Shown: positions 6,298-14,557 of the stretch, one piece after another
How positions within the stretch are numbered: position 1 is the first letter of the stretch
How the letters are laid out: each line of letters starts with the position of its first letter
DNA from: Deltaproteobacteria bacterium
GTDB lineage: Bacteria; Desulfobacterota; GWC2-55-46; DRQE01
Direction of reading: 5' to 3'
DNA: 21,485 nucleotides
NCBI GenBank assembly: GCA_030631875.1
Contig: DAOVKH010000003.1
Span: 1-21,485, forward strand
Position numbers and translations under genes: made by a program
The notes under the pieces: model-generated
Database searches by the model: none
What the model saw: only the letters and a program-made list of their open reading frames with translations
Told to the model about the DNA's origin: nothing

Positions 6298-8181
6298 TTA
6301 CCCCCTCTTCATAAACTCTACGATTGTCTTCTCTATACCCTCGGCGTCGAGGCCGAGGTCTTTATATAATTCCTTTTGAGTGCCTTGCTCAATGAAGCTA
6401 TCGGGTACGCCTATCCTGCGCACGAGGCAATCAACGTCTTCTGCTTCAAGTAACTCCAAGACGGCACTACCGAATCCACCTTGAAGTGCCGCTTCTTCTA
6501 TCGTGATGATGCGACCGGTCGCCTTTGCCGCCTTGAGTATAGCCTCGCTATCCAAGGGCTTTACAAAGCGCGCGTTGATTACCGCCGCATCTATGCCTTT
6601 TGCATTAAGGCTCTCTGCCGCTTCAAGTGCCGCGCCGACCATCGTACCGAGTGCGATTATCGTAAGGTCTTTGCCTTCTCTTAATTGCTCCGAACGTCCA
6701 AGCTCTATATCCTCTATGGCCGCACTCCTTACGTCTGTAATGGTACCCTCTGGTGTAGCTCCGCGCGGATACCTTATGGCAACCGGTGCGTTATACCTTA
6801 CAGCCGAGTGCATCATGGAGCGAAGCTCCGCGCCGTCCTTCGGGGCGGCTACGATCATATTAGGCAGATGCCTCAGGTACGCTATATCATACAGACCGTG
6901 GTGCGTCGGGCCGTCTGCTCCGACGAGCCCTGCCCTGTCTAAGGCCATAATAAGAGGGACATTGTCTAAGCACACGTCGTGGAATACCTGGTCATAGGCA
7001 CGTTGCAGAAAGGTAGAGTATATGGCCGTAACGGGCTTAAAGCCCTCGCGCGCAAGGCCTGAGGCAAAGGTTATGGCGTGCTGTTCGGCAATGCCTACGT
7101 CTATGAACCTCTCAGGGAACCTCTCTTTGAACTCACCGAGTCCCGTACCTTCGGGCATGGCCGCCGTTATGGCGACTACCTTACCGTCGGCCTCGGCCAT
7201 CTCTATGAGCGTTGAGCTGAATACCTTTGTATATGTGAGTGTCGTGGACTTTGCCGTACTACCTGTCTCAACATCAAAAGGCCCTATGCCGTGAAACTTG
7301 GAAGGCTCTCTCTCGGCCGGGGCGTAGCCCTTGCCCTTCTTAGTAGTGACGTGTACGAGTACCGGTACGTCCATGGCACCGACGTTCTTGAATACCTTTA
7401 CGAGGTCGTCTATATTGTGGCCGTCTACGGGGCCTACATAATGAAAACCCAACCCCTCAAAGAGCATCCCCGGCGTAAAGAGGGTTATCAAAGAGTCTTC
7501 GGCCTTCTTTACTATATTGACGAGTCCGCCGCCTATCTTCGGTATCGCCTCGACAAACCTCTGAACCTCGCCCTTTACCTTTGTCGCCAGCGGGCCCGTT
7601 AGCTTACGGCTAAGGAAGTTTGCAAGTGCACCGACATTCTCGGAGATACTCATGTCATTGTCGTTCAATACGACTACAAGACCCTTCTTGATGTGACCTG
7701 CCTGATTAAGCCCCTCAAAGGCTATGCCTGCCGTCATGGAGCCGTCGCCTATGACAGATACTACCTTCGAATCTCCGCCAGATAGGTCTCTTGCAAAGGC
7801 CATCCCAAGGCCGCTCGATATTGAAGTAGAGGAGTGCCCTGCCGTAACGGCATCAAAGGGGCTCTCCGAGGACTTCGGGAAGCCGCTTATACCTTTAAAT
7901 TGCCTGAGTGTCGAGAAATCCTTGCGGCGGCCTGTAAGTATCTTATGAGCGTATGCCTGATGGCCAACGTCCCATACGACCTTATCGTGCGGCGTATTGA
8001 AGGCATAGTGTATGGCAATGGCTATCTCAACGGCACCGAGGCTTGAGGCCAAATGCCCGCCGGTCTTTGATACCGCCTCTATCATAAACTCGCGCACCTC
8101 TCCTGCAAGCTCTTTAAGCTCTTCAGAGGAGAACCCCCTAAAGTCTTCAGGGAAAGAGACCTTATCCAGTAAATTACCCAA
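6298..8181 (-). CDS. dxs: 1-deoxy-D-xylulose-5-phosphate synthase
   Basis: This thiamine-diphosphate enzyme condenses pyruvate and glyceraldehyde 3-phosphate into DXP, the first step of the MEP isoprenoid pathway, and also feeds thiamine and pyridoxal synthesis. The 627-residue length is standard. Visible motifs are SKTGGHLASSLG (38-49), DVGHQAY (71-77), TAGHSSTS (113-120), the ThDP site beginning GDGSMTAG (145-152) and running to the LNDNDMSIS segment (172-180), and the transketolase C-terminal part with GIAEQHA, DRAGLVGADGPTHHG and RYPRGA. The start is TTG at 8181, 3 nt after the ispA stop, so translation is probably coupled. The N-terminal residues LLDKVSFPEDFR fit family starts. The order ispA-dxs-tlyA is common in proteobacteria. 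Confidence 0.97.
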   Translation of the reverse strand: MGNLLDKVSFPEDFRGFSSEELKELAGEVREFMIEAVSKTGGHLASSLGAVEIAIAIHYAFNTPHDKVVWDVGHQAYAHKILTGRRKDFSTLRQFKGISGFPKSSESPFDAVTAGHSSTSISSGLGMAFARDLSGGDSKVVSVIGDGSMTAGIAFEGLNQAGHIKKGLVVVLNDNDMSISENVGALANFLSRKLTGPLATKVKGEVQRFVEAIPKIGGGLVNIVKKAEDSLITLFTPGMLFEGLGFHYVGPVDGHNIDDLVKVFKNVGAMDVPVLVHVTTKKGKGYAPAEREPSKFHGIGPFDVETGSTAKSTTLTYTKVFSSTLIEMAEADGKVVAITAAMPEGTGLGEFKERFPERFIDVGIAEQHAITFASGLAREGFKPVTAIYSTFLQRAYDQVFHDVCLDNVPLIMALDRAGLVGADGPTHHGLYDIAYLRHLPNMIVAAPKDGAELRSMMHSAVRYNAPVAIRYPRGATPEGTITDVRSAAIEDIELGRSEQLREGKDLTIIALGTMVGAALEAAESLNAKGIDAAVINARFVKPLDSEAILKAAKATGRIITIEEAALQGGFGSAVLELLEAEDVDCLVRRIGVPDSFIEQGTQKELYKDLGLDAEGIEKTIVEFMKRG

Positions 8182-8184
8182 CTC

Positions 8185-9090
8185 TTACCTATTCCTCTCT
8201 ATTACGAATTTAACGAGCGCACGCAATGGCTCTATCTTGTCATTCATGTCAGATGGCATATCAGAGGGCAGTGCATCGAGTGCTTCCAATGCCTTAGCAC
8301 CAAGTGCTTCGGCCATTTCCTTAGATTCCTTAAGGCCGACGATACTTGGGTATGTCGCCTTACCACGCTCTTCGTCTGATCCCGTGGCCTTACCAAGCTC
8401 CGCGCTCGAACCCTCGACATTAAGTATATCGTCTGCCACCTGAAAGGCAAGCCCCAGAGCCTCGCCGTAGCGTGTGAGTTTTTCTGTGGTTACGGTATCG
8501 GCTCCGCCGATTATAGCTCCACTCTTAAGTGCCGCTACGATTAACGCCCCTGTCTTATGTATATGGATATGTTCGAGTACGGGGAATGATATCTCAGAGC
8601 CTTCGCTCTCGATATCAACCACTTGGCCGCCTATCATTCCGGCGTGGCCAGAGCCTTTCGCAAGCTCCGCACTTACTCTAAGTAATCGCTTTGGGTCAAC
8701 GTGTGGCGTATCGGCTATCATCTCAAAGGCAATTGTAAGTAAGGCGTCTCCTGCGAGTATGGCCGAGGCCTCGCCAAATGCCTTATGACAGGTAGGCTTG
8801 CCACGCCTTAGATCGTCGTCGTCTATGGCAGGAAGGTCGTCGTGTATGAGCGAATAGGTATGCACGCACTCAAAGGCCGAGGCCGTATTCATTGCGTCTT
8901 CCACATCTCCGCCAACGGCCTCACAGGCGGCCATAACGAGAATCGGACGCAGGCGCTTACCTCCTGCAAAGATACTGTGGCGCATGGCACCGTAGAGGCT
9001 CTGCGGATAATCCTTGGCAGAGGGAAGCAATCTGTCGAGAGCCGCTTCTACTACCTCGGCCTTTTCTTTCAAGTATTTTTCTATATCCAC
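8185..9090 (-). CDS. ispA: Short-chain (farnesyl/geranylgeranyl) polyprenyl diphosphate synthase
   Basis: This is a trans-prenyltransferase that builds farnesyl (possibly geranylgeranyl) diphosphate from DMAPP/GPP and IPP for undecaprenyl phosphate and quinone side chains. The 301 residues carry GGKRLRP (43-49, IPP binding), the first aspartate-rich motif DDLPAIDDDDLRRG (84-97, with the two-residue insertion of bacterial type II enzymes), GQVVDI (155-160), the KT pair at 179-180, and the second motif QVADDILN (217-224). The residues ahead of the first motif (YSLIHDD) match E. coli IspA, favouring C15 product, but chain length is an inference. The start is GTG at 9090 with AGGAG 7 nt upstream. 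No xseB or xseA precedes it, unlike the common xseB-ispA-dxs order. Confidence 0.95.
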   Translation of the reverse strand: MDIEKYLKEKAEVVEAALDRLLPSAKDYPQSLYGAMRHSIFAGGKRLRPILVMAACEAVGGDVEDAMNTASAFECVHTYSLIHDDLPAIDDDDLRRGKPTCHKAFGEASAILAGDALLTIAFEMIADTPHVDPKRLLRVSAELAKGSGHAGMIGGQVVDIESEGSEISFPVLEHIHIHKTGALIVAALKSGAIIGGADTVTTEKLTRYGEALGLAFQVADDILNVEGSSAELGKATGSDEERGKATYPSIVGLKESKEMAEALGAKALEALDALPSDMPSDMNDKIEPLRALVKFVIERNR

Positions 9091-9144
9091 CGAGTTACTC
9101 CTGTAAAAACTATCAAATAGATTAGTATATTTAAAGAATACTTA

Positions 9145-9173
9145 ATAATAACAAAAAGATAGGCCAAAGACAA
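9145..9173 (-). promoter_or_regulatory. Candidate ispA promoter
   Basis: On the minus strand, TTGTCT (complement of 9168-9173) is followed after 17 nt by TATTAT (complement of 9145-9150). It sits in the 93-bp gap between yibQ and ispA, about 55 bp before the GTG. The region is AT-rich, so this is a moderate match only. No terminator is visible in the same gap, so read-through from yibQ is also likely. Confidence 0.4.
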
Positions 9174-9183
9174 GATATTGAGC

Positions 9184-10116
9184 TTACCGCACAAACTCCG
9201 AGACACTGACTATCGTAACGCCCTCGCTCTCAATGTCGCCCATCACCGCTGAGATGGCTCTTATGGTCTCAGGGTATGGGTGGCCTATGGCTACGGCTCG
9301 ACCTTTGCGTTTGGCACGGGCGATGGCCTTTCTCAATTGCGCTTCTATATAGGCCTGATCTTCTTCGTTGTCGAGGAATAAGTCGCGCCCTATAGTCTCG
9401 ACAGAGTGTTTACGGGCAAGCTCTACGCCAACGGACTTAGCGGTCGTCCTACTGTCGAGGAAGAATAGATCCTTTGATTTGAGCACATCGAGTACGACCG
9501 CCATCTTATCAGCATCTGCCGTAAACTTAGAACCCATGTGGTTATTTATGCCTACTATGCCGGGCACGGACTCTACGGCTTTAAGAACCTTAATGCGAAC
9601 CTCTTCATCGGTCATAGTGGTGAATACTGCGCCCTTGCCTGGGTCGTTAAGACTACTAAGAGGCTCCATCGGCATATGGAGTAAGACCTCAATGCCGTGG
9701 TCTTTGGCTTTAATTGCCACCTCCTCTGAACGCCCAAGGTTCGGCAATACGGCGATAGTAATCGGAGCTTCAAGGGCTAAGATACTGTCGAGACTACTCA
9801 TCGTCCGCCCCATATCATCTATGACTATGGCAAGCCTGTACTTGGGTTGAATTACGGGTGTCTCTATAGGAGTATCCGGTATGATAGCAACAGGAGTCGG
9901 CAAGTCGTCTACGACCACTACTACGTCTTTGTCGCCGTCGCCGTAGCGACCTACGTCAGAGAGGTCTACGTCAAAGTAGCGCACGAGCAGAAGTGCCGCA
10001 ACTATGCCTAAGATAAAGGCGGCTGCGATATAGAAGACCACTAAGGACTTTTTCTTAGTGCGCTTCCTGCCCTTCCTGCCCTTACCTTTAGATGCGGCCA
10101 TAGTAATTAGCCCCAT
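9184..10116 (-). CDS. yibQ: YibQ-type divergent polysaccharide deacetylase
   Basis: This is a 310-residue protein of the divergent polysaccharide deacetylase family (DUF610, YibQ). The N-terminus is strongly basic, followed by one membrane helix (about 25-46) and a linker. A periplasmic catalytic-like domain starts near 93 with IDDMG (99-103), LLHMPMEP (145-152), NNHMGS (191-196), FLDSRT (219-224) and GHPYPET (279-285). The exact reaction in vivo is not established; a role in envelope polysaccharide or peptidoglycan handling is assumed. In E. coli yibQ follows envC, and here it again lies close to envC with ctpA between them. Two starts are possible: ATG 10116, with AGAGGGA about 13 nt upstream, and ATG 10101 (Met6), with GGGG 9 nt upstream. 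The second looks better spaced. Confidence 0.9.
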   Translation of the reverse strand: MGLITMAASKGKGRKGRKRTKKKSLVVFYIAAAFILGIVAALLLVRYFDVDLSDVGRYGDGDKDVVVVVDDLPTPVAIIPDTPIETPVIQPKYRLAIVIDDMGRTMSSLDSILALEAPITIAVLPNLGRSEEVAIKAKDHGIEVLLHMPMEPLSSLNDPGKGAVFTTMTDEEVRIKVLKAVESVPGIVGINNHMGSKFTADADKMAVVLDVLKSKDLFFLDSRTTAKSVGVELARKHSVETIGRDLFLDNEEDQAYIEAQLRKAIARAKRKGRAVAIGHPYPETIRAISAVMGDIESEGVTIVSVSEFVR

Positions 10117-10159
10117 CTATAAATATAATCCCTCTGAAGATAAAGAAGACCTCGCCCAC

Positions 10160-11488
10160 TTAAGAGGCCTTCTTCATGGTCTCATCGAAGAGATACCAAC
10201 CCTTGAGGTAATCTACAGCACGCTTTAATTGAATGTCCTCGTCATCACCGTTATCGAATACGACAGTCTCGGTTATAATGAACTCTTCTTTGACATCGTC
10301 AACTTCTGCGCCGTCGCCCTCAACCTCCTCGGCTTTAGGCTCATTTTCACCCTCAAGGTGGCCTTCAAGATCCGACTCCTTAAGGAACTTTCTGGAGGTG
10401 ATGGAGACGACTATATCCGGCTCTATGCCCTTGGCCTGAATGGACTTACCTGAAGGCGTATAGTACTTTGATGTTGTCAGCTTAACGGCCGAGCCATCAC
10501 CTAATGGGAGTATCGTCTGCACAGAACCCTTACCGAATGTCACGGTACCGAGTATTACAGCTCGCTTATGATCCTGAAGCGCGCCTGCCACAATCTCCGA
10601 GGCACTGGCACTGCCGGCATTTACGAGTACCACTATCGGGTAGTTTGGGTGCGTGCCGAATTTATCGGCTCCGTACTCCTTGTTGTCACTCTCGCTCCTG
10701 CCCTTTGTAGATACGATAACACCACTTTCGAGAAACTTACTGCTGACCGATATGGCCTGATCCAATAACCCTCCGGGGTTATTTCTAAGGTCAAGTACCA
10801 GCCCCTTTAACTTACCTTCCTTTGAACCAAGTTTTCCTAAAGCCTTTTCGAGATCGACCGTCGTCTTCTCCTGGAACTGCGCAATGCGCACATAACCGAA
10901 GTCGTCTTCGAGCTCCCTCCACTTTACACTCTCTATCTTTATGGTAGACCTCGTTACCTCAAATGCCTTGGGAATCTCGAAGCCTTCTCTGTATATCCAG
11001 AGCGTGACGTTCGTACCCTTCTTGCCTCGTATCATCTTTACGGCATCGGCGAGGCTCATATCGTGCGTGCTCTTATCATTTATCTTTACGATCTTATCCT
11101 TGGCCTTTATGCCGGCCTCGTATGCCGGTGTGCCCTCTATCGGGGATATGACCGTAAGCACTCCGTCGCGCGAACCTATCTCTATGCCTACGCCTCCGAA
11201 AGCACCCTTTGTATCGACCTGCATCTCGTGGTAATCCTCTGGTGTCATGAAGGCAGAGTGCGGATCAAGATCCTTGAGCATCCCCTTAACGGCACCGTAA
11301 ACCAACTCCTTTACCTCAACATCGTCTGTGTAATTGCTCTGAACGAGCCCTATAACGTCGGTAAAGACTCTGAGCATCTCATAGTCTTCATTGGAGGCAT
11401 CGGCAACTCTTTGAAGCGGATTCCAAAGTGGTGTTGTGAGTGCTGCCAACAACAACACTACAGCTAAAAGATTCTTCTTATTAAACAT
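10160..11488 (-). CDS. ctpA: S41-family C-terminal processing protease
   Basis: This is a 442-residue periplasmic serine protease of the CtpA/Prc type, which cleaves C-terminal tails of envelope proteins. Residues 1-31 form a signal peptide or anchor (hydrophobic 7-21). A PDZ domain covers about 93-180 (GAFGGVGIEIG, AYEAGIKAKDKIVKI). The S41 core follows with LDLRNNPGG (232-240), the nucleophile segment NAGSASASEI (290-299, probable Ser295) and the general-base Lys320 in VTFGKGSVQ; the 25-residue Ser-Lys spacing matches Prc. The C-terminal ~70 residues are unusually acidic. The ATG has a strong SD (GGGAGG, 8 nt). It lies 53 nt downstream of envC and 43 nt upstream of yibQ, so it belongs to the ftsEX cluster. 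CtpA proteases are known in other bacteria to control peptidoglycan hydrolases; that role here is inferred. Confidence 0.95.
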   Translation of the reverse strand: MFNKKNLLAVVLLLAALTTPLWNPLQRVADASNEDYEMLRVFTDVIGLVQSNYTDDVEVKELVYGAVKGMLKDLDPHSAFMTPEDYHEMQVDTKGAFGGVGIEIGSRDGVLTVISPIEGTPAYEAGIKAKDKIVKINDKSTHDMSLADAVKMIRGKKGTNVTLWIYREGFEIPKAFEVTRSTIKIESVKWRELEDDFGYVRIAQFQEKTTVDLEKALGKLGSKEGKLKGLVLDLRNNPGGLLDQAISVSSKFLESGVIVSTKGRSESDNKEYGADKFGTHPNYPIVVLVNAGSASASEIVAGALQDHKRAVILGTVTFGKGSVQTILPLGDGSAVKLTTSKYYTPSGKSIQAKGIEPDIVVSITSRKFLKESDLEGHLEGENEPKAEEVEGDGAEVDDVKEEFIITETVVFDNGDDEDIQLKRAVDYLKGWYLFDETMKKAS

Positions 11489-11541
11489 GGATACTACCTC
11501 CCAATTAAGTTTTAATATCTATATAACAAATTCTGTAATGA

Positions 11542-12708
11542 TTAACGGCTGGCAAACCAGGGTTCCGGATCTTTCGGCGCGCCCTTGTGCCTTATCTCAA
11601 AGTAAAGTCCAGCGACCTCATGAGGCCCCGAATCTCCGACAAGTCCTATTATATCACCTATCTTCAGAGATTCACCCTTTTTCCTGAATATCTCCGAAAG
11701 GTGGGCAAAGAGCGTATAGTAGCCAAGGCCGTGGTCTATTATTATGACCTGACCATACCCCTTGAGCCACCCGACATACAGTACACGACCAACGAATAGG
11801 TTACGCACCTCTTCGCCATAAGATGCCTCTATCACTATACCGTTATTAAAGGTCTCTGTGTTAAACTTTTTATGCACGACCTTTCCGTAAGACGAATATA
11901 TTTCACCCCTGACGGGCATGGCAAGGCGCCCTTTACTCTTGGCAAAGCTCCCCTCAATCGGCACGTACTCTTCTTGAGTGCGAAGTCTCTTTAAGAGGTT
12001 TTCGACCTCGGTCTTTGCCGCCTCAAGCTCGGCCGCCATCTTAAGGTAATTGGCCTTCTTCTTCCTCGCATCACTTAGCACCTTCTTCTTGGCACTCAAG
12101 CGCCCCTCGCCCCTCTTCTTTGCTATGCTGGCGAGCTTCTTCGAATCTCCGAGCGAAGCCTTCAATTTTTCCAGACGCAGACGCTCGGCCTCTAAGTTCT
12201 TTATATTGACCTCGGCTTCGTCTATGAGCGCGTTGTCTGCGTCCATTATCATAGCCATATACTTATAATTTCTTGCACCGCTCGCAGAACTATCTGCCGA
12301 GAATACTACGCGAAATAACCCGGCACCACGCATCTTATATATGGCCGTCAAGCGTTCTTCAAGGCGGCGACGTATCAAAACCTTCTCGTCCTTCAGGGCT
12401 TCTATCTTCTTACCGGTACTCCTAACCTTATTTTTTGTAGTGATTATGGATCTATCCAAGACCTTTATGTCGCGTCGGCTCTTATTAAGCTCTTTGTTCA
12501 TGCCGTCAAGGAGGCCGAGTATCGAAGTCTCGCTCTTCGTCAACTCGTCGATGGACTTCTCCGTCTCTCTTAGCCTCTTCTTTACATCCTCCAGCTCTTT
12601 TTCACTATTCATGCGCCCACGTTCTGCAAAGGCCGGGGCAGGAAGAAAGATGGCAACAAAGAAAAGAGCAAGAGCTATAGCAAGTGCCTTTGCTAACCCC
12701 TTGCTCAT
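11542..12708 (-). CDS. envC: EnvC-like murein hydrolase activator with degenerate LytM (M23) domain
   Basis: This is a periplasmic coiled-coil protein expected to be recruited by FtsEX and to activate septal peptidoglycan amidases. I place the start at ATG 12708, which overlaps the ftsX stop (ATGA); the frame is open further upstream into ftsX but lacks a signal sequence there. From this start the protein has 388 residues: a signal peptide ending PAPAFA (about residue 28), a long charged coiled coil rich in Glu, Lys and Arg (about 35-265), and a C-terminal LytM fold containing YGQVIIIDHG, YYTLFAHL and LYFEIRHKG. Three of the four M23 zinc ligands are missing: the usual HxGID is NNGIV, and the HxH of the last motif is GLY. 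It is therefore almost certainly not a hydrolase itself, as in E. coli EnvC. CtpA follows after 53 nt. Confidence 0.9.
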   Translation of the reverse strand: MSKGLAKALAIALALFFVAIFLPAPAFAERGRMNSEKELEDVKKRLRETEKSIDELTKSETSILGLLDGMNKELNKSRRDIKVLDRSIITTKNKVRSTGKKIEALKDEKVLIRRRLEERLTAIYKMRGAGLFRVVFSADSSASGARNYKYMAMIMDADNALIDEAEVNIKNLEAERLRLEKLKASLGDSKKLASIAKKRGEGRLSAKKKVLSDARKKKANYLKMAAELEAAKTEVENLLKRLRTQEEYVPIEGSFAKSKGRLAMPVRGEIYSSYGKVVHKKFNTETFNNGIVIEASYGEEVRNLFVGRVLYVGWLKGYGQVIIIDHGLGYYTLFAHLSEIFRKKGESLKIGDIIGLVGDSGPHEVAGLYFEIRHKGAPKDPEPWFASR

Positions 12709-13598
12709 GACCTTAAGAACCTTCCGAGCGATAGGAGGCTTCCGAAGCCGCCTATCAAGAAGCCGGATATGACCATAATTATCAATAGACTCTGAGGAGA
12801 TACAGGGGATTCGATTATAAATGTAAAGTATGACGGTATATACCACGTAAGGGCAATCTGTCCGAAGGCAAGTACGACAAGTGCCATAACTCCGCCGACT
12901 ACCCCTACGACCACCCCTTCCAAGAAGAACGGTATCTTTATGAAGGCCGTAGTAGCACCCAGATAACTCATCACCTCTATCTCTTCTCTCCTTGAGTAAA
13001 GCGTTAGGCGAATCGTATTAGAGATTATGAAGAGCGTAGCGGCGGCAAGAAAGAGGCCTACGACCAGCGCGAATATCCTTGAGAACTTCAGGAAGGCCGT
13101 GAACTTCTCTACCCACTCTCCGCCGGACTGAACCTCATCTGCCCACTTAAATACGCTAAGCCTCTTAACTATCCTCGCCACACCTGCCGGGTTTAATTCG
13201 TCTTTGGCAATCTTCACCTCAAATGAACCCGGAAGTGCCTTAATATCTATGCCGTCAAGCACACTCTCATGGCCTCTCAACTCTTCTTTAAGGAGAGCCA
13301 ATGCCTCTTTCCTCGAAACGAATTCCGCCCCGGATACTCCGGGAACGCCAAGTATATCCTTCTTGAGCTTACTCTCTCCAAGCTCGGATAAGTCCGCGGA
13401 CTTCACATATACTACGACGTGGCTCTTATCGCCCCACGTATCGATTATCGTACCGAGGTTAACAAATACCACCGTGAATAACGTAAATATCGCTAAGGCA
13501 AAGGCTACGGTAAATGCCGACAGAGTAGCCGTCATAAGGTTGTCTTTAATATTCCTTATGCCATCGCCGATAAGATATATAAGAGCCGCCGCTGTCAT
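12705..13598 (-). CDS. ftsX: Cell division protein FtsX
   Basis: This is the membrane subunit of the FtsEX ABC-like complex, which transmits ATP-driven changes in FtsE to periplasmic EnvC at the septum. From ATG 13598 it has 297 residues: a cytoplasmic N-terminus with GIRNIKDNLM, TM1 at about 20-45, a periplasmic loop of about 125 residues, then three TM helices (ALVVGLFLAAATLF, GVVVGVVGGVMALVVLAFG and LLIIMVISGFLIGGFG). The cytoplasmic loop SRREEIEVMSYLGAT is typical of FtsX. A TTG at 13625 would add nine residues overlapping ftsE; I prefer the ATG because it is 4 nt after the ftsE stop, although GGAGG is 13 nt away. The end overlaps envC by 4 bases, so ftsE-ftsX-envC are very tightly packed. 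Confidence 0.93.
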   Translation of the reverse strand: MTAAALIYLIGDGIRNIKDNLMTATLSAFTVAFALAIFTLFTVVFVNLGTIIDTWGDKSHVVVYVKSADLSELGESKLKKDILGVPGVSGAEFVSRKEALALLKEELRGHESVLDGIDIKALPGSFEVKIAKDELNPAGVARIVKRLSVFKWADEVQSGGEWVEKFTAFLKFSRIFALVVGLFLAAATLFIISNTIRLTLYSRREEIEVMSYLGATTAFIKIPFFLEGVVVGVVGGVMALVVLAFGQIALTWYIPSYFTFIIESPVSPQSLLIIMVISGFLIGGFGSLLSLGRFLRS

Positions 13599-13602
13599 TA
13601 TA

Positions 13603-14253
13603 TTAGAGTAACCTCCCGTCGCCAAGCTCTATCACACGCTTACCGACACGCTCTATAAGGGCGCGGTCATGGGTCGCGACGACGACCGTCGTACCACGGC
13701 TGTTTACCTCTTTGAAGAGCTCCATCATCTCTACGGCAAGCCCTGCGTCAAGGTTACCGGTAGGCTCGTCGGCAAGCAGTATGGCAGGCTCTTTGACGAG
13801 CGCTCTGGCAACTGCCACTCTCTGCTGCTCTCCTCCTGAGATACTAAGCGGCTTGTAGTTAGCTCTGTGTTGTAGCTTTACGTACGATAGCGCCTTCAGC
13901 ACTCTTCGGCGCACCGCTGAGGGTGAGACTCCGAGAACCTTAAGCGAAAGGGCGACGTTCTCATATACCGTCTTATTCTCTATGAGCTTAAAGTCCTGAA
14001 ATATAAAACCCGTGCGCTTGCGTATCGGCGCAATATCTTTCTTAGGAATCTTCAAGTAATTTCTTCCGTCGATTATTATGTGGCCTTCGCTTGGGGCTTC
14101 GATGCCGAAGATGATATTCAAGAGCGTAGACTTACCGGCCCCGCTCGCCCCGGTTATGAAGACAAACTCGCCCTTCTCTATAGAGAGGCTCAAGTCGGCT
14201 AATGCCGGCTCACTGCCTCCGTAGCTCTTTGTAACGTGGAAAAGTTGTATCAT
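13603..14253 (-). CDS. ftsE: Cell division ATP-binding protein FtsE
   Basis: This is the cytoplasmic ATPase of FtsEX. The 216 residues are standard for the family. Motifs: Walker A GASGAGKS (35-42), Q-loop Gln86, signature LSISGGEQQR (136-145), Walker B ILLADEP (158-164), D-loop GNLD, and the switch His in VVVATHD. The N-terminus MIQLFHVTKSYGG matches family starts, so ATG 14253 is confidently the right start. Unusually, there is no Shine-Dalgarno sequence upstream. Instead a TATAAT box ends 8 nt before the ATG, which would put the transcript start on or next to the start codon. It is the first gene of the division cluster and lies about 190 bp after tRNA-Asp and its terminator-like palindrome. 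Confidence 0.96.
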   Translation of the reverse strand: MIQLFHVTKSYGGSEPALADLSLSIEKGEFVFITGASGAGKSTLLNIIFGIEAPSEGHIIIDGRNYLKIPKKDIAPIRKRTGFIFQDFKLIENKTVYENVALSLKVLGVSPSAVRRRVLKALSYVKLQHRANYKPLSISGGEQQRVAVARALVKEPAILLADEPTGNLDAGLAVEMMELFKEVNSRGTTVVVATHDRALIERVGKRVIELGDGRLL

Positions 14254-14261
14254 ATGGATGG

Positions 14262-14267
14262 ATTATA
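14262..14267 (-). promoter_or_regulatory. Candidate -10 box giving a leaderless ftsE transcript
   Basis: The complement reads TATAAT, then CCATCCAT, then the ftsE ATG. Standard spacing would place transcription start within about 0-2 nt of the A of ATG. I see no good -35 at 16-18 nt; GTGAAC lies about 21 nt upstream. The lack of any SD supports the idea. Confidence 0.4.
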
Positions 14268-14400
14268 AAAGGCCGACGAGATAGACCGGTTCACGGACTT
14301 AAGCCTTTCCTTTATTGAATTAGTTAACTCTCCTATTATCCCAGTTAGAAGAATCTCTGTCAAGACGCATTACAGTCAAATAATTGAAGTGAAATTAAGA

Positions 14401-14430
14401 AGTCCCGCCCTTGAATTCAAGGGCGGGACT
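14401..14430. terminator. Perfect 30-bp palindrome, probable terminator after tRNA-Asp
   Basis: The arms AGTCCCGCCCTTGAA and TTCAAGGGCGGGACT are exact complements with no unpaired centre. On the plus strand it is followed by TTTTTCTT, an excellent U-tract. On the minus strand, the direction of the tRNAs, it is followed by TCTTAATTTC, a weaker tract. It most likely ends the hup-tRNA transcript and would also block any plus-strand antisense transcription toward the tRNAs. It lies 13 nt from the tRNA-Asp CCA end. Confidence 0.75.
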
Positions 14431-14442
14431 TTTTCTTGGAGA

Positions 14443-14519
14443 TGGCGGAGCCGACGGGACTCGAACCCGCGCCCTCCGGCGTGACAGGCCGGCGTTATAA
14501 CCAACTTAACTACGGCTCC
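14443..14519 (-). tRNA. tRNA-Asp (anticodon GUC)
   Basis: A complete cloverleaf: acceptor GGAGCCG/CGGCTCC, D-arm GTTA/TAAC, anticodon arm CCGGC-CTGTCAC-GCCGG with GTC, T-arm GCGGG-TTCGAGT-CCCGT, discriminator G and an encoded CCA end (14443-14445). G73 is the normal tRNA-Asp identity base. Confidence 0.97.
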
Positions 14520-14557
14520 AAGATTAAAATTTATTTACGCTAAGAAGACAAACTTAA

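Noticed and set aside
6087..6314. A plus-strand 75-codon frame in which both 31-bp repeats are read in the same frame (KHNNAGGLLS twice), suggesting a small repeat protein
   Set aside because: The shared frame follows from the 129-bp spacing being divisible by 3. The start is GTG without SD, the frame crosses a palindrome and REP-like insert, and it runs into the dxs 3' end. A non-coding repeat is the simpler explanation.
8244..8450. A 68-codon minus-strand frame inside ispA
   Set aside because: It is in another frame of the well-conserved ispA gene and shows no protein features.
12709..12846. N-terminal extension of the EnvC-like protein by 46 residues
   Set aside because: It would overlap ftsX coding sequence and push the signal peptide inside the protein. 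ATG 12708, overlapping the ftsX stop and starting a classical signal peptide, is clearly better.
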